A stretch of 44,406 bases of DNA from Comamonadaceae bacterium (GCA_947373605.1 CANBYM010000012.1:1-44406); one strand, 5' to 3'; counted from the stretch's first letter, positions 35,043 to 44,234 are shown. A program made the numbers and translations. The notes: a model not told the origin generated them from the sequence alone.

Positions 35043-36998
35043 TTAATCTGTGCGGCGGCGCACCACCTGGTGGCCATGCAGGCTCTCTATGCAGCGTGCT
35101 GCGCTAGCACGTGCGGCCTGGGCATTGCCTGCGTCCACCAGCGGTAACAAGGCAGCCAAAGGGTTGATCACACCCAACAAAAGTGAAGCGCCCAGCTTGA
35201 CGCCCAGCGGTCCTTTTTCCAGCTGCACAGAAGGTTGTGCAAAGCTGCCCAGTACGTGTATGGGAGAGCGCAGCGTGAGCACGCTGAAGTCCTTCGGCGC
35301 TACCACCAGGCGCAGGTCCAGCTTTTCGCTCGCCAGCGACAAGGTGCCGTCAACCCAGATTGTGGAATCTTTAGTGTCCAACACCAGCAACCGCGGCCGC
35401 AGCACACCGGCGGTAACACCAATATCGGCCATAGCACAGGTCAGCACCAAGGCCCTATCGCCCTGGAGGTATACACCCAATGATTCGGCCACGTCCAGCC
35501 CTGCGGCTTCCACCAGCAGATGCGACACCGTGCCTTGCTCCACCGTGGCACCCATGTCGCCGTGCAGCGTGGCCAGAATTTCAGCCGTTGATCGTCCGGT
35601 ACCTTGCAACATGGCGTGGCCCCGCAAGCGCCCCGAGACATAGGGTGGCAACCCGGCGGCGCGCTGCTGGTGAATCCAGCTTTGCAAGCGTACGCCATCC
35701 CAATTCAGCGCGGCGACCCAGCGCGCGCTATTACTTTGTCCGTCCAGCGCGATAGTGCCGCCCAGATGACCCTGCGCCGTGCGGGCATCGATATCCGTGA
35801 GGGTGAGCAGGCCGTCCGTGAGTTGTAAATGAGTGCTTATGGGGCGAACCGACTCCAGGAACCGCGCATTGGTATCCAACTGGTCGATGGCGATCAAGAC
35901 ATCGGCGTTCATGGCACGCAGCGCCGCCAAATCAAATGCGCGCCCGGGCAATACCTTGGCACCATTGGCAACGTTCGCACGGTTTGTCGTGACACCCACC
36001 GCAGGCGCCAGGTCGACTAGTTTGAGAAGTGCACCCTTGAGCGTGCCGCCCAGGCGCGGCGGCTTTAGCGCCGTGTCAAACACGAAGTCACCATAGAGCC
36101 GGCTGGCCCCTATCTGTGCCTGTTGCAGTGCAAGCGTCCATTGAGCGCCGCTTCGCTGAATGCGCCCGTTGGCCTGAAAGTTCAGTGTAGTCGGAAGCGT
36201 CAGGCCCAGCGGCGCACCAATGGCAGCCAGTGATGGCCCTTGCACGCGCAACGCACCGTCAAGTCCGTTGAGGTGCACAAAGTCCTGCGCTGTTCCATCA
36301 AACTCCAAGCGGGCAAGGCCTACGCTGGCCGCAAGTTTGACAGCCGCCGGGGTGCCCTTGGCCGACGCCTGCTCCCATGGCAGTGTGCCTGTTGACGACA
36401 CGGTGAGGGTGAACGCGTCCTGCCGGAAGCGCCCCTTGGCATTGGCTTGCAGTACGCCATTATTGAGTAAAAGCTGCGCATCCATGATGACCGCCAGTGG
36501 AACATCGCTGTAATGCAGTTGGCCCGTATGCACCGCCATGCTTTGCACGTGCGGCATGGGAGTTACTGTGTCGCTGGCGGGCAGTTGCCAGCTTGTGCGC
36601 CCATCGGCCATGCGCTCCAGATATGCGGTGACACTGCCGGCCGACATGGCCTGCACCGCTAGTGGCTGGCCGCGATACGCCTGCCATACGTCGCTATAGC
36701 GCAGATGCACATCGAAGTCCGTGGCTGATAGCAGGTAAGGCGCTGCGCTCCAAGCCGGAGCGCCGATTTCAAGCCACGGGCTTTGCAGGCGGATGCCGCC
36801 CCAGAAGTGCAGTGCGAGGGGGGGTGCCACGCCCTTGTCGCCCGGCGCCTGCAATCGCAGGGTGTGCCCTGTTCTGAGTTGAATCTGGTTTTGTAAGGAG
36901 CCGGTCAAAAACGGCCAGCCCATGGATTCGCAGGCGGCAAACGCCATGCCCGCGACCAGCAACACCATCGCAGAAATCCAGAGCCAGCGCTTATTCAC
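35043..36998 (-). CDS. AsmA-family protein
   Basis: A 651-residue protein with an N-terminal signal anchor (about 5-24) and a large beta-rich periplasmic region typical of AsmA-like bridge proteins: an early LRLQAPGDKGVAPPLALHFW segment, and the C-terminal AsmA part with GRLRGHAMLQGTGRSTAEIL and LDLRLVVAPKDFSVLTLRSP followed by IHVLGSFAQPSVQLEKGPLG. AsmA-like proteins are implicated in lipid transport to the outer membrane. The GTG start at 36998 has GAGGG upstream. It follows the small unknown gene by 7 bases, and an Mla-like lipid transporter lies downstream on the same strand. Confidence 0.87.
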   Translation of the reverse strand: MNKRWLWISAMVLLVAGMAFAACESMGWPFLTGSLQNQIQLRTGHTLRLQAPGDKGVAPPLALHFWGGIRLQSPWLEIGAPAWSAAPYLLSATDFDVHLRYSDVWQAYRGQPLAVQAMSAGSVTAYLERMADGRTSWQLPASDTVTPMPHVQSMAVHTGQLHYSDVPLAVIMDAQLLLNNGVLQANAKGRFRQDAFTLTVSSTGTLPWEQASAKGTPAAVKLAASVGLARLEFDGTAQDFVHLNGLDGALRVQGPSLAAIGAPLGLTLPTTLNFQANGRIQRSGAQWTLALQQAQIGASRLYGDFVFDTALKPPRLGGTLKGALLKLVDLAPAVGVTTNRANVANGAKVLPGRAFDLAALRAMNADVLIAIDQLDTNARFLESVRPISTHLQLTDGLLTLTDIDARTAQGHLGGTIALDGQSNSARWVAALNWDGVRLQSWIHQQRAAGLPPYVSGRLRGHAMLQGTGRSTAEILATLHGDMGATVEQGTVSHLLVEAAGLDVAESLGVYLQGDRALVLTCAMADIGVTAGVLRPRLLVLDTKDSTIWVDGTLSLASEKLDLRLVVAPKDFSVLTLRSPIHVLGSFAQPSVQLEKGPLGVKLGASLLLGVINPLAALLPLVDAGNAQAARASAARCIESLHGHQVVRRRTD

Positions 36999-37005
36999 AA
37001 TGCCC

Positions 37006-37416
37006 TCAGTGTGCAGCGGGCGGTTTCTCGGTCAGATCTTCGATCATTAGGCGGCCATAGTGCTGAGCCGACACAGGGTGCAGGCGCCCTACCAGTGTGG
37101 CCACTTGTGCGGCCAAGGCATCCGTAGGCGCCTCGACCACCAGAAAGGTGCAGCCCTGCTCTGCAAAGCCTTTGTGCACGTTGATCAGGTCAAGCTCATA
37201 ACCGAAGTTCGCCAAGGGGTTGTGGCTGAGGAGTTCAGCGTTGATTTGCGCCAGCATTTCGCCGGCCGTATAACGAACCATGCTGCCGGGCAAAAAACCG
37301 ATGGAAGCGAGCGAGGCCACCGCCTCCTGCAACTGCGTCTCTTCGCCGAATGCAATGAGCGTGTGTCCGACCGGCTTGAAGATTCCGTACGAGGTGGGTG
37401 GGTCTGATTTGTTCAC
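37006..37416 (-). CDS. Small protein of unknown function, coupled to the molybdoenzyme genes
   Basis: A 136-residue soluble protein that I cannot assign. The GTG start at 37416 overlaps the molybdenum-subunit stop (GTGA), so translation is coupled. It has the look of a compact alpha/beta fold with two similar halves: HTLIAFGEETQLQEAVASLA and CTFLVVEAPTDALAAQVATL both have a strand followed by a helix, as in ferredoxin-like or ACT-like repeats. No metal-binding cysteines or nucleotide loops. It could be a regulator or accessory of the upstream enzyme, or belong with the AsmA-like gene 7 bases downstream. Confidence 0.6.
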   Translation of the reverse strand: MNKSDPPTSYGIFKPVGHTLIAFGEETQLQEAVASLASIGFLPGSMVRYTAGEMLAQINAELLSHNPLANFGYELDLINVHKGFAEQGCTFLVVEAPTDALAAQVATLVGRLHPVSAQHYGRLMIEDLTEKPPAAH

Positions 37417-39667
37417 GTCGCGCTCCTGGATGTGGGTGAGGAAGGCAAACCCGCCAGCACATCGGCAGGTCGCATCGGCAAATGTCTTAGCCGTACACCC
37501 ACTGCGGCGAAGATGGCGTTGCCGATGGCGGGGCCGACCACGGTGGTAGCGGGCTCCCCCAAGCCGGTGGGCGGCAGGGTGCTTGGCATGAATTCAATTT
37601 CCATGGCAGGCACATCGCGCATTCGCAGTGGCATGTAGGTGTTGAGGTTGGTATCGCGCACCTGCCCGTTGACGAACTCGGTACCCTCAAACAAGGCAAT
37701 GCTCAGACCCCAAAGCGATGCGCCTTCGACCTGCGCAAGCGCGCCGTCCGGGTGGACGATGGTGCCCGCATCCACCACGACGTTGAGCTTCTCGACCCTT
37801 ACCACACCGGTGCTGCGATTCACGTGCACGCGTGCCACGCAGGCGCACCACGTGGGCATGTCGCGCTCCTGACCGAAGGTCGTAGCAATGCCCAAGCCGG
37901 TGTCGGCAGGCATCTTGCTACCCCAACCCGCGTTGACTGCGGCGCGCTGTAGCACCTGCGCCTGGCGTGCTGCGCCGCCCACGCCATTTTTGCCATTGCC
38001 GGCCAACAGGCGCAAACGAAATGCAAGCGGATCAAGCCGGGTGGCGATGGCTGCTTCGTCCATGAACGATTCCAGCGCCCAGTTGGTCCAACCCGGTCCC
38101 ACAGAGCGCAACCAACCGGGGCGGAAGGTGCTGTTGGCGAGTTCATTGGAGATCGCGCGCACCCTTTGTGCGCCTACGGTGTACCAATGGTCTGCGCCGG
38201 AGATAGCAAACGGGTCGTAGGGCGCACCGTTTAATCCCTTGGGCATGAAGGCCGCAAACATGACCTGCGTGGGCCAGCCCGCGCTGGCGTGGTGCTGCAT
38301 GCCAACCACCTGACCCTGTCCGTCAAATGCCATACGCAGACGCTGTACAGACGGTGAACGCGGCGAATCGAAGCGCGAATCGTCAGCGCGCGTCCATACT
38401 AGTTTTACCGGTCGGCCCAACGCTTGGGCTGCCAGGGCTGCGGGCACCGCGTAGTCGCCATTAAGCCGCCGACCGAAGCCGCCGCCGATGAGGTAGGTGC
38501 GCATGACCACTTGCATCTCAGGTACCCCCAGCGCCTTGGCCAATACCGGCAGAATCAGCGACTGCCACTGGTTGCCGGTGTGGATTTCCCAGCGCCCGTC
38601 TTTCTGGAAGGCCAGCGCATTCACCGGCTCCAGCTGAAAGTGCAGCACGGTGGCGGTGGTGTAGTCGTGCTCCAGCGTTGACGTGGCGTTGGTGAACGCG
38701 GCATCCACCTGTGCATCATTCACGACCATTGCCCCCCCGCAGCGTCTGTCACCAGCTTCAGGGCCTGGGCCTGAATATCGGTCTCCGATACGCTGGCGGC
38801 GGGGCTGGTGGTCCAACTGACTTTCACCAAATCTGCTGCCCGACTGGCCGCTACAAACGATTCAGCGCACACCACCACCCAACCCGGCACCGTACCCGAC
38901 GGGTCTTGGAGCACGATGCTTTTGAGGTAGCCAGGTATGCTGCGCGCCGCACTGTCATCCACAGAAGTGACGGTGCAGCCGTTGCGTGTGGGTGGAAGCT
39001 TGGGGCGCGCATAGGCCATGCCGGGCACACTGGCATCCAGACCGTAACGCGCCGCACCCGTCGTCTTGGAGGGGATATCGACCGCCGCGGTGGGCTGGCC
39101 GATCAGACGCCGCTCGCCAGCGGCCTTGATAGGCATGGCCTTGAGTTCGTCGGCGGTGTAGCTGCGGGTCAGTTGCCCACGGCGCACTATGTCGGCGTAA
39201 CGCATGGACTTGCCCGCGCCGCTGACAACGCCGTTGCGTGCGCTGCAGTTGGCGCGGTCCACGCGCAGCAGTCTGGCGCCTTCGTCGATCAGCGCCATGC
39301 GTCCCGCAGCACCCGCCTGGCTGAGATAGGGAAAGCTTTGCCACACCGACCAGCTGCCGCCGGTAACCATCACGCCCCACTTTGGATCGGTGTCCACATA
39401 GCGCAGCCGCACAGAGTCCCAGTCCACCTCCAGTTCGTCCGCCACGATGCGTGCCAACGCGGTTCCCACGTGCTGACCCATCTCGGCGCGGATGACGTTG
39501 ACGGTGACGAGGCCATCGCGGTCAATGTCGTACCAAAGCGTCGGCTCAAACGCTGCAGCGGCGGTCGGGCTTGCCTGCGCAAACGCCATCGAAAATCCTG
39601 CGCTGGTCGCAGTGATCAGAAAGCCGCGCCGCGTGGTCGCAAAAGCGCTGGTGACGGGCTCAGCCAT
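37413..39667 (-). pseudogene. Molybdopterin-binding large subunit (IorB-type), frameshifted
   Basis: Two abutting frames together encode a molybdenum hydroxylase large subunit of about 751 residues. The first part (39667 to about 38738) begins TTRRGFLITATSAGFSMAFA, a Tat leader, and runs through ALARIVADELEVDWDSVRLR, VTGGSWSVWQSFPYL and TGAARYGLDASVPGMAYARP to LKLVTDAAGG. It then reads QWS and stops. The rest continues one frame over with AMVVNDAQVDAAFTNATSTL, LIGGGFGRRLNGDYAVPAAL and LPPTGLGEPATTVVGPAIGN. The break is at a run of seven G on this strand (38732-38738); eight would restore the frame. IorB-type enzymes oxidise N-heterocycles or aldehydes in the periplasm. ATG 39667 overlaps the [2Fe-2S] subunit stop. 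A lone base loss in a homopolymer may be a true mutation, phase variation or an assembly error. Confidence 0.85.
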
Positions 39668-40154
39668 GGGCCGCTGCCTCCTGCACCTGGGCTGCAGCCA
39701 ACTTGATGGCCTGTCGGATGCGCACATATGCCATGCAGCGGCATAGGTTGCCATTCATCACCGCATCGATGTCGTCATCGGTCGGGTTGGGGAAGCGCCG
39801 TATCAGGGCTGCCGCCTGCATGATCTGGCCGGACTGGCAGTAGCCGCATTGCGGTGCCTGCGTTTGCACCCAGGCTTTTTGCAGCGGGTGTTGCCCGTCA
39901 GTGGACAGGCCTTCGATAGTGGTGACCTGCATGCCTGCCACAGCGCTCAGGGGTGTCATGCACGACCGCACCGCGCGGCGGCCCAGGTGCACCGTACAGG
40001 CGCCGCACAGGCCGATGCCGCAGCCGAACTTGGTCCCGGTCAGGTTGGCGACGTCACGAATGATCCACAGCAAAGGCGTGTCGGGGCTGGCAATTGCACT
40101 AAAGGCTTTGCCGTTGAGTTGAAAATTGGTGGTCGTCATAGCAGAGTTATTCAT
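39660..40154 (-). CDS. [2Fe-2S] small subunit of the molybdoenzyme (IorA-type)
   Basis: A 164-residue protein with two [2Fe-2S] clusters. The N-terminal plant-ferredoxin-type motif uses Cys45, Cys50, Cys53 and Cys65 ([14 protein letters not shown]); the C-terminal helical cluster uses Cys103, Cys106, Cys138 and Cys140 ([16 protein letters not shown] and [11 protein letters not shown]). These pass electrons from the molybdenum site to the cytochrome encoded just upstream. The ATG at 40154 overlaps the cytochrome stop (ATGA); the longer frame runs into the cytochrome gene and is not real. Confidence 0.93.
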   Translation of the reverse strand: MNNSAMTTTNFQLNGKAFSAIASPDTPLLWIIRDVANLTGTKFGCGIGLCGACTVHLGRRAVRSCMTPLSAVAGMQVTTIEGLSTDGQHPLQKAWVQTQAPQCGYCQSGQIMQAAALIRRFPNPTDDDIDAVMNGNLCRCMAYVRIRQAIKLAAAQVQEAAAHG

Positions 40155-41446
40155 GGCGTGGAGACCGAAGTAGAGCGGCGTGCAGCAACGGCCTGCGGCA
40201 GGTTGGGCCAGGCTGGCAAATCGCTGCGCGTGTGCCGCAAGTAGCCAGCCAGCAGCGCAACATCGTCGTCGGTCAGTGCCGCAGCAAAGGCCGGCATGTA
40301 AGGGCCCGGCGCGCCGTGGCCGCCCACGCCTTGCAGGACGGTCTGTATAAAGTTGCTCGGGTCGGTGGAAGTCAGGGCTGTGCTCAGGCTCAGGCTGCCC
40401 TGTGCGGCGATGGGGCTGTAGTGGCACGTGGCACAGGCTGCCAAGTACAAGTTGGCGCCCGGCTCGGTCTCGCGGCCCTTGTCTACCAAACGTCGTGACA
40501 TCGCAAGCTTTAGTGCCGTTGGAGCCGCTGCCTGCAATGCCGCAGAGCCATTTCCGGCAGCGAAATAGGTTGCCAGCGCGAGCACGTCGGAGTCCGGTAG
40601 TTTTGCCAGCCCCTCGTGCACTACGTCGGCCATTGGGCCTGCCGCAGTGCCATGCAATTCCGATTCACCCTTGCGCAGGTAGGTGTACAAATCCTGCTGC
40701 GTCCACGGCATAGGGGCCGGGTTGGCTGCGTTAAGAGCAGGTGCCAGCCATCCGTCCAACGGCGCTCCAGCGTAGGGCGCATCAGCACGCTCCGCGCCCC
40801 AACGGTTGCGCGGTGTATGGCAGGCCGCGCAATGTGCAATGCCTTCCGCCAGATAAGCGCCCCGGCTCCAGTCGGCATTTTTGGCGGAGTCGCTCACAAA
40901 CCTGCCGGGCTTAAAGTAAAGCCATTTCCAGCCGACTTGCAAGGCGCGCACATTGAAAGGAAAACGCAGGGTGTCGGGCCGGTTGGCCTGAACCACTGCG
41001 GGCCGCGTCATGAAGTAGGCATAGAGCGCGCGAACATCGTCGTCCGTGAGTTTGGTGAAGTGCGTGTAAGGGAATGCAGGCAGCAGTTGGGTACCATCGC
41101 GCGCCACGCCCTCTCGCATGGCGCGGGCAAAGGCGGGCTCCGACCAGTTGCCGATGCCGGTCTGCGGGTCGGGCGAAATATTGGTGCTGTAGACCACGCC
41201 AAAGCCTGTCTCCAGCCCCAGCCCGCCGCCGAACGGTGGCCCGCCCGCGATGGTGTGACAGCTAGCGCAATTGCCCGCCGATGCGAGTTGCTCACCCGCT
41301 GTGACGGTGCCCGGCACAAAGCCGTTAACCGGCTGTGGTGCGATAGGGTCTATGGCCGGTTGCCAACCCATCGCACCACAGCCCGCTAGCAGCACTAGGA
41401 GCAATGTGATGGCGATTCGTTTGCGTGGGTTAAGCAGGGCGTTCAT
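40151..41446 (-). CDS. Tri-haem cytochrome c lipoprotein, electron acceptor subunit
   Basis: A 431-residue protein with three haem c motifs: CASCH (60-64), CAACH (206-210) and CATCH (338-342). The leader ([14 protein letters not shown]) has a lipobox with Cys23, so it should be anchored on the periplasmic side. The layout of three cytochrome c domains matches the cytochrome subunits of membrane-bound alcohol/aldehyde dehydrogenases and nicotinate or isoquinoline dehydrogenases. It heads the operon cytochrome-[2Fe-2S]-molybdenum subunit-small unknown, each joined by overlapping start and stop codons. The ATG at 41446 ([10 protein letters not shown]) is preferred over the longer open frame. Confidence 0.9.
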   Translation of the reverse strand: MNALLNPRKRIAITLLLVLLAGCGAMGWQPAIDPIAPQPVNGFVPGTVTAGEQLASAGNCASCHTIAGGPPFGGGLGLETGFGVVYSTNISPDPQTGIGNWSEPAFARAMREGVARDGTQLLPAFPYTHFTKLTDDDVRALYAYFMTRPAVVQANRPDTLRFPFNVRALQVGWKWLYFKPGRFVSDSAKNADWSRGAYLAEGIAHCAACHTPRNRWGAERADAPYAGAPLDGWLAPALNAANPAPMPWTQQDLYTYLRKGESELHGTAAGPMADVVHEGLAKLPDSDVLALATYFAAGNGSAALQAAAPTALKLAMSRRLVDKGRETEPGANLYLAACATCHYSPIAAQGSLSLSTALTSTDPSNFIQTVLQGVGGHGAPGPYMPAFAAALTDDDVALLAGYLRHTRSDLPAWPNLPQAVAARRSTSVSTP

Positions 41447-41550
41447 GGTCTTTGAATCTTGGAGCGCTGATGGTCTGTCGGCGCGCCCGCACGAGTCTGT
41501 GCGTTGGCACCCGCACAGATGAACCCGACCGTTAGACCTAATGTGTGCAG

Positions 41551-41889
41551 ATGCAAACACCCCACTCCACTACATCGCCCGTCACTGTCCCCGTCGATGA
41601 AGATCTGCAAGAGCAAGCGCGCCCCGGGCACGGGGTGCCCTCGCAGGATCCTGACCCTGCCGCGCAGGTGCCGCTGCAAGCCGGTGAAGCGCAGCGCGAA
41701 GCGGACTCGGTGTTGACCGGCGGCGGTGTCGTTGCCGGTTTGGCAACCGGCGCTGCGATTGGAGCCGCCGTAGCCGGGCCATTGGGAGTACTCGTTGGCG
41801 CTTCAGTGGGCGGCGTGGCCGGTGCACTGGGTGGCGCCGCTGTAGGTCACGCCACGCCGGCGTACAAAGCGCCGACCAAAACCCGCTAG
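41551..41889 (+). CDS. Glycine-zipper protein
   Basis: A 112-residue protein. The first 55 residues are polar and Pro/Gln/Glu-rich, then a long Gly/Ala-rich hydrophobic part (GGGVVAGLATGAAIGAAVAG, then PLGVLVGASVGGVAGALGGA) forms two glycine-zipper hairpins, ending with a basic tail. Such proteins insert in membranes. No signal peptide is visible. ATG 41551 is taken as the start; a GTG at 41545 is possible, and no clear ribosome-binding site is seen for either. It is divergent from the cytochrome gene. Confidence 0.6.
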   Translation: MQTPHSTTSPVTVPVDEDLQEQARPGHGVPSQDPDPAAQVPLQAGEAQREADSVLTGGGVVAGLATGAAIGAAVAGPLGVLVGASVGGVAGALGGAAVGHATPAYKAPTKTR

Positions 41890-41916
41890 TTTGCTAGTGC
41901 AGGTACCGATTTAGTC

Positions 41917-41924
41917 AAACACAC
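41917..41924 (-). repeat. GTGTGTTT motif, copy 1
   Basis: Read on the minus strand, GTGTGTTT (followed by GACT). Copies on the plus strand occur at 41977-41984 and 42351-42358 around the small XRE gene. Possibly an operator for that regulator; short, so only suggestive. Confidence 0.3.
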
Positions 41925-41974
41925 CCATTCACACATGTTGTGTTGAGTGAACAAGTAAATGCGAATGTACGACT

Positions 41975-41987
41975 GAGTGTGTTTCAA
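41975..41987 (+). repeat. 13-bp direct repeat, left copy (GAGTGTGTTTCAA)
   Basis: The same 13 bases recur at 42349-42361, one copy on each side of the XRE gene (34 bases before its start, 113 bases after its stop). It may be an operator pair for the XRE protein or the footprint of an inserted cassette. Confidence 0.6.
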
Positions 41988-42020
41988 CTGCGAATCACAT
42001 TGGTGAGACTTGCGTGGTCG

Positions 42021-42236
42021 ATGAAACATACCCACCATATTAAAAATCGCCTCGGCGCCAACGTTCGTCGATTACGCAATGACGCAGGTTTGACGCAAGA
42101 TGATCTGTCGGAACGCGCAGGCATTTTCCGAACCTATTTGTCGCGCATTGAGTCTGGAAAATCCAACCCCACACTGTTGGTGTTGGTTGCATTGGCCGAT
42201 GCGCTTGTAGTGACTCCCTGTGAATTGTTGAAGTAA
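42021..42236 (+). CDS. Small XRE-family transcriptional regulator
   Basis: A 71-residue protein that is almost only a Cro/C1-type helix-turn-helix: NRLGANVRRLRNDAGLTQDD then LSERAGIFRTYLSRIESGKS and NPTLLVLVALADALVVTPCE. The recognition helix is around FRTYLSRIESGK. ATG 42021 begins the family-like part; the frame is open further up but unlike the family. Stand-alone proteins of this size often control toxin or restriction genes, but no such partner adjoins it here. Likely self-regulated through the GTGTGTTT motifs nearby. Confidence 0.85.
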   Translation: MKHTHHIKNRLGANVRRLRNDAGLTQDDLSERAGIFRTYLSRIESGKSNPTLLVLVALADALVVTPCELLK

Positions 42237-42348
42237 ATCCTCTGCGCTTCTTTCACGAAGCCGAAGTAGTTAGTTTGACTTTGTGGAGAATTCATTTGTG
42301 CAGGCGCAGGATCCCGATGACTACCTGAACAACACTTGCAATGCGGCC

Positions 42349-42361
42349 GAGTGTGTTTCAA
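42349..42361 (+). repeat. 13-bp direct repeat, right copy (GAGTGTGTTTCAA)
   Basis: Identical to 41975-41987. The DNA from the XRE stop to here (42237-42348) holds no gene that I can see. Confidence 0.6.
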
Positions 42362-42423
42362 GTGTGCGCTTGTAGCTTGCCTGATTCACCAACACTGGGT
42401 GAAGCTGGTCACTACAATACAAC

Positions 42424-42453
42424 ACCCGCTTTCCGTTGAAGAAGGCGGGTTTT
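42424..42453. terminator. Hairpin 3' of the tRNA-Arg gene
   Basis: ACCCGC (42424-42429) and GCGGGT (42445-42450) form a 6-bp stem around a 15-base loop with TTT after it on the plus strand. It lies 9 bases beyond the tRNA 3' end and may terminate tRNA transcription (minus strand) or act in both directions; the T-run is short. Confidence 0.4.
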
Positions 42454-42461
42454 AAAGTTTG

Positions 42462-42537
42462 TGGTGCGGCTGGCGGGGATCGAACCCACGACCCTTGGCT
42501 TCGGAGGCCAATACTCTATCCACTGAGCTACAGCCGC
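42462..42537 (-). tRNA. tRNA-Arg (anticodon CCG)
   Basis: A 76-base cloverleaf read on the minus strand. The acceptor arm GCGGCTG pairs with CAGCCGC, followed by A and an encoded CCA (42464-42462). D-arm GCTC...GAGT, anticodon stem TTGGC/GCCAA around loop CTCCGAA, giving anticodon CCG for arginine, and T-arm GTGGGTTCGATCCCCGC region with the TTCGA loop. No intron or odd feature. Confidence 0.97.
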
Positions 42538-42607
42538 CCAAGCGGTGAATTGTAGCGCCCACCCCTTGCGCTTCTTGGCCGACTCTGCGTCGTGCCTAGA
42601 ATTGCAC

Positions 42608-43081
42608 ATGCCTTTGAATGCTTCTAACAATGCAATGCCGATTCCTTTGGAGGATGAGCCCGGGCATTTAATACGGCGTGCGCAGCAGATTGCGGTCGCC
42701 ACGTTTCACAAAGTGCATGGCCGCCATGTGACGCCGATTCAGTACGCGATTCTGCGCACATTGGCACAGTCGCCGGGTATTGACCAGATCACGCTGGCGC
42801 AATTGGTCGGGTTGGATACCTCCACGGCCGCCGACATTGCGGCGCGTCTTGAAGGCAAGGGTTGGGTGGCGCGCGATGTGTTGCCCAGGCGGCAACGCAG
42901 TTTGTCGCTGACCGACGAGGGAAGCAAGGTTCTGGGCGGTATGCGCCAGGGACTGCAGGTAATGCAAGGCGACATGTTGTCTGCATTGGAACCGCAGGAA
43001 CAGGTGGAATTTTTGCGGCTGCTGCGCAAGTTTGTGGAATCCCGCGAAGCGATGGACGCTCAGGATTTGGGTAAAGACTAG
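42608..43081 (+). CDS. MarR-family regulator, likely of vanAB
   Basis: A 157-residue winged-helix regulator. TPIQYAILRTLAQSPGIDQI then TLAQLVGLDTSTAADIAARL is the MarR helix-turn-helix, and GWVARDVLPRRQRSLSLTDE is the wing with the conserved DxRxxxxxLTxxG-like pattern. ATG 42608 is used; a second at 42635 is possible. It is upstream of vanA on the same strand, 115 bases away, with a perfect palindrome in between. MarR-type regulators commonly release vanillate or ferulate genes when bound by the aromatic acid; here that is inference from position (classical VanR of Pseudomonas is GntR-type). Confidence 0.88.
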   Translation: MPLNASNNAMPIPLEDEPGHLIRRAQQIAVATFHKVHGRHVTPIQYAILRTLAQSPGIDQITLAQLVGLDTSTAADIAARLEGKGWVARDVLPRRQRSLSLTDEGSKVLGGMRQGLQVMQGDMLSALEPQEQVEFLRLLRKFVESREAMDAQDLGKD

Positions 43082-43127
43082 GGTTTGACCTTAGTTTTCG
43101 GGTCTTACGCGAATCGTGAACATTGCC

Positions 43128-43155
43128 TACAATGTAGTCATTCAGCATACTGAAT
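43128..43155 (+). promoter_or_regulatory. vanA promoter -10 and palindromic operator candidate
   Basis: TACAAT (43128-43133) is a good -10 hexamer. Just after it, ATTCAG (43140-43145), CATA, CTGAAT (43150-43155) form a perfect inverted repeat that would overlap the transcription start. This is a typical place for a MarR repressor, and the marR gene is directly upstream. Confidence 0.55.
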
Positions 43156-43196
43156 CAGTTACGATTTTTCGTCCACCTCTCCACTTGGAGGTCCTT

Positions 43197-44234
43197 ATGA
43201 CTTTTCCCAAAAACGCCTGGTACGTTGCCTGTACGCCTTCGGAAATCGACGAAAAGCCTTTGGGCCGTACGGTGTGTAATGAAAAGATGGTGTTCTATCG
43301 AGGCGATGAAAACAAAGTGGCCGCGCTGGAAGACTTTTGCCCGCACCGCGCAGCGCCTTTGTCGCTCGGGCGGGTGTGTGACGGCAAATTGGTTTGCGGC
43401 TATCACGGCCTAGCCATGGGATGCGATGGAAAGACCGTGTCGATGCCGGGCCAGCGCGTAGGTGGCTTTCCGGCCATACGCGCCTTTCCAGTGGTGGAGC
43501 GCTACGGCTTTGTCTGGGTCTGGCCGGGAGAGGCAGCGTTGGCAGACGCGGCGCTCATCCCGCACATGGAGTGGTACGCCAACCCGGAGTGGGCCTATGG
43601 CGGAGGGCTGTACCACATCGCCTGCGACTACCGGCTGATGATTGATAACCTGATGGACCTGACACACGAAACCTATGTGCACGCCAATAGCATCGGTCAG
43701 AAGGAAATTGACGAGACGCCGTGCAAGACCACAGCAGAGGGTGATCTGGTGGTGACCAGCCGCTTCATGGAGGGTGTGGAGCCTCCACCCTTTTGGAAGC
43801 TTGCACTCAAGGGCAATCACTTGCCTGATGATGTGATGGTGGACCGCTGGCAGATCTGCCGGTTTACACCCCCGAGTAACGTGATGATTGAGGTGGGAGT
43901 AGCGCCGGTCGGCAGTGGCGGCTACGAAGCGCCCAACGACAAAAAAGTGTACAGCGTGGTGGTGGATTTCATCACGCCGGAAACAGAAACCTCGATCCAC
44001 TACTTCTGGGGTATGGCGCGCAAGTTCAATCCCAATGACAAGGCGCTAACTGCCACTGTGCGCGAAGGCCAGGGAAAAATCTTTAGCGAAGATCTGGAAA
44101 TGTTGGAGAAGCAGCAGCGCAACATCAGCGCCAATCCGGACCGCAAACTGCTCATGCTCAACATCGACGCAGGCGGCTTGCGCTCGCGCAAGGTGATCGA
44201 ACGGCTGATCGCGCAGGAGCAACCGGCAGCATGA
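43197..44234 (+). CDS. vanA: Vanillate O-demethylase oxygenase subunit VanA
   Basis: A 345-residue Rieske non-haem iron oxygenase that removes the methyl group of vanillate, giving protocatechuate and formaldehyde. Rieske cluster ligands: Cys48 and His50 in FCPHRAAPLSLG, Cys67 and His70 in CGYHGLAMG. The mononuclear iron site is in NLMDLTHETYVHANS (Asp154, His157, His162). The ATG at 43197 (MTFPKNAWYVACTPSEID) has GGAG about 6 bases upstream; upstream codons are not family-like. Its stop overlaps the vanB start by ATGA. Confidence 0.93.
   Translation: MTFPKNAWYVACTPSEIDEKPLGRTVCNEKMVFYRGDENKVAALEDFCPHRAAPLSLGRVCDGKLVCGYHGLAMGCDGKTVSMPGQRVGGFPAIRAFPVVERYGFVWVWPGEAALADAALIPHMEWYANPEWAYGGGLYHIACDYRLMIDNLMDLTHETYVHANSIGQKEIDETPCKTTAEGDLVVTSRFMEGVEPPPFWKLALKGNHLPDDVMVDRWQICRFTPPSNVMIEVGVAPVGSGGYEAPNDKKVYSVVVDFITPETETSIHYFWGMARKFNPNDKALTATVREGQGKIFSEDLEMLEKQQRNISANPDRKLLMLNIDAGGLRSRKVIERLIAQEQPAA

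Noticed and set aside
42237-42461. Integration (att) site next to tRNA-Arg
   Set aside because: No copy of the tRNA 3' end was seen nearby and there is no integrase in the window.
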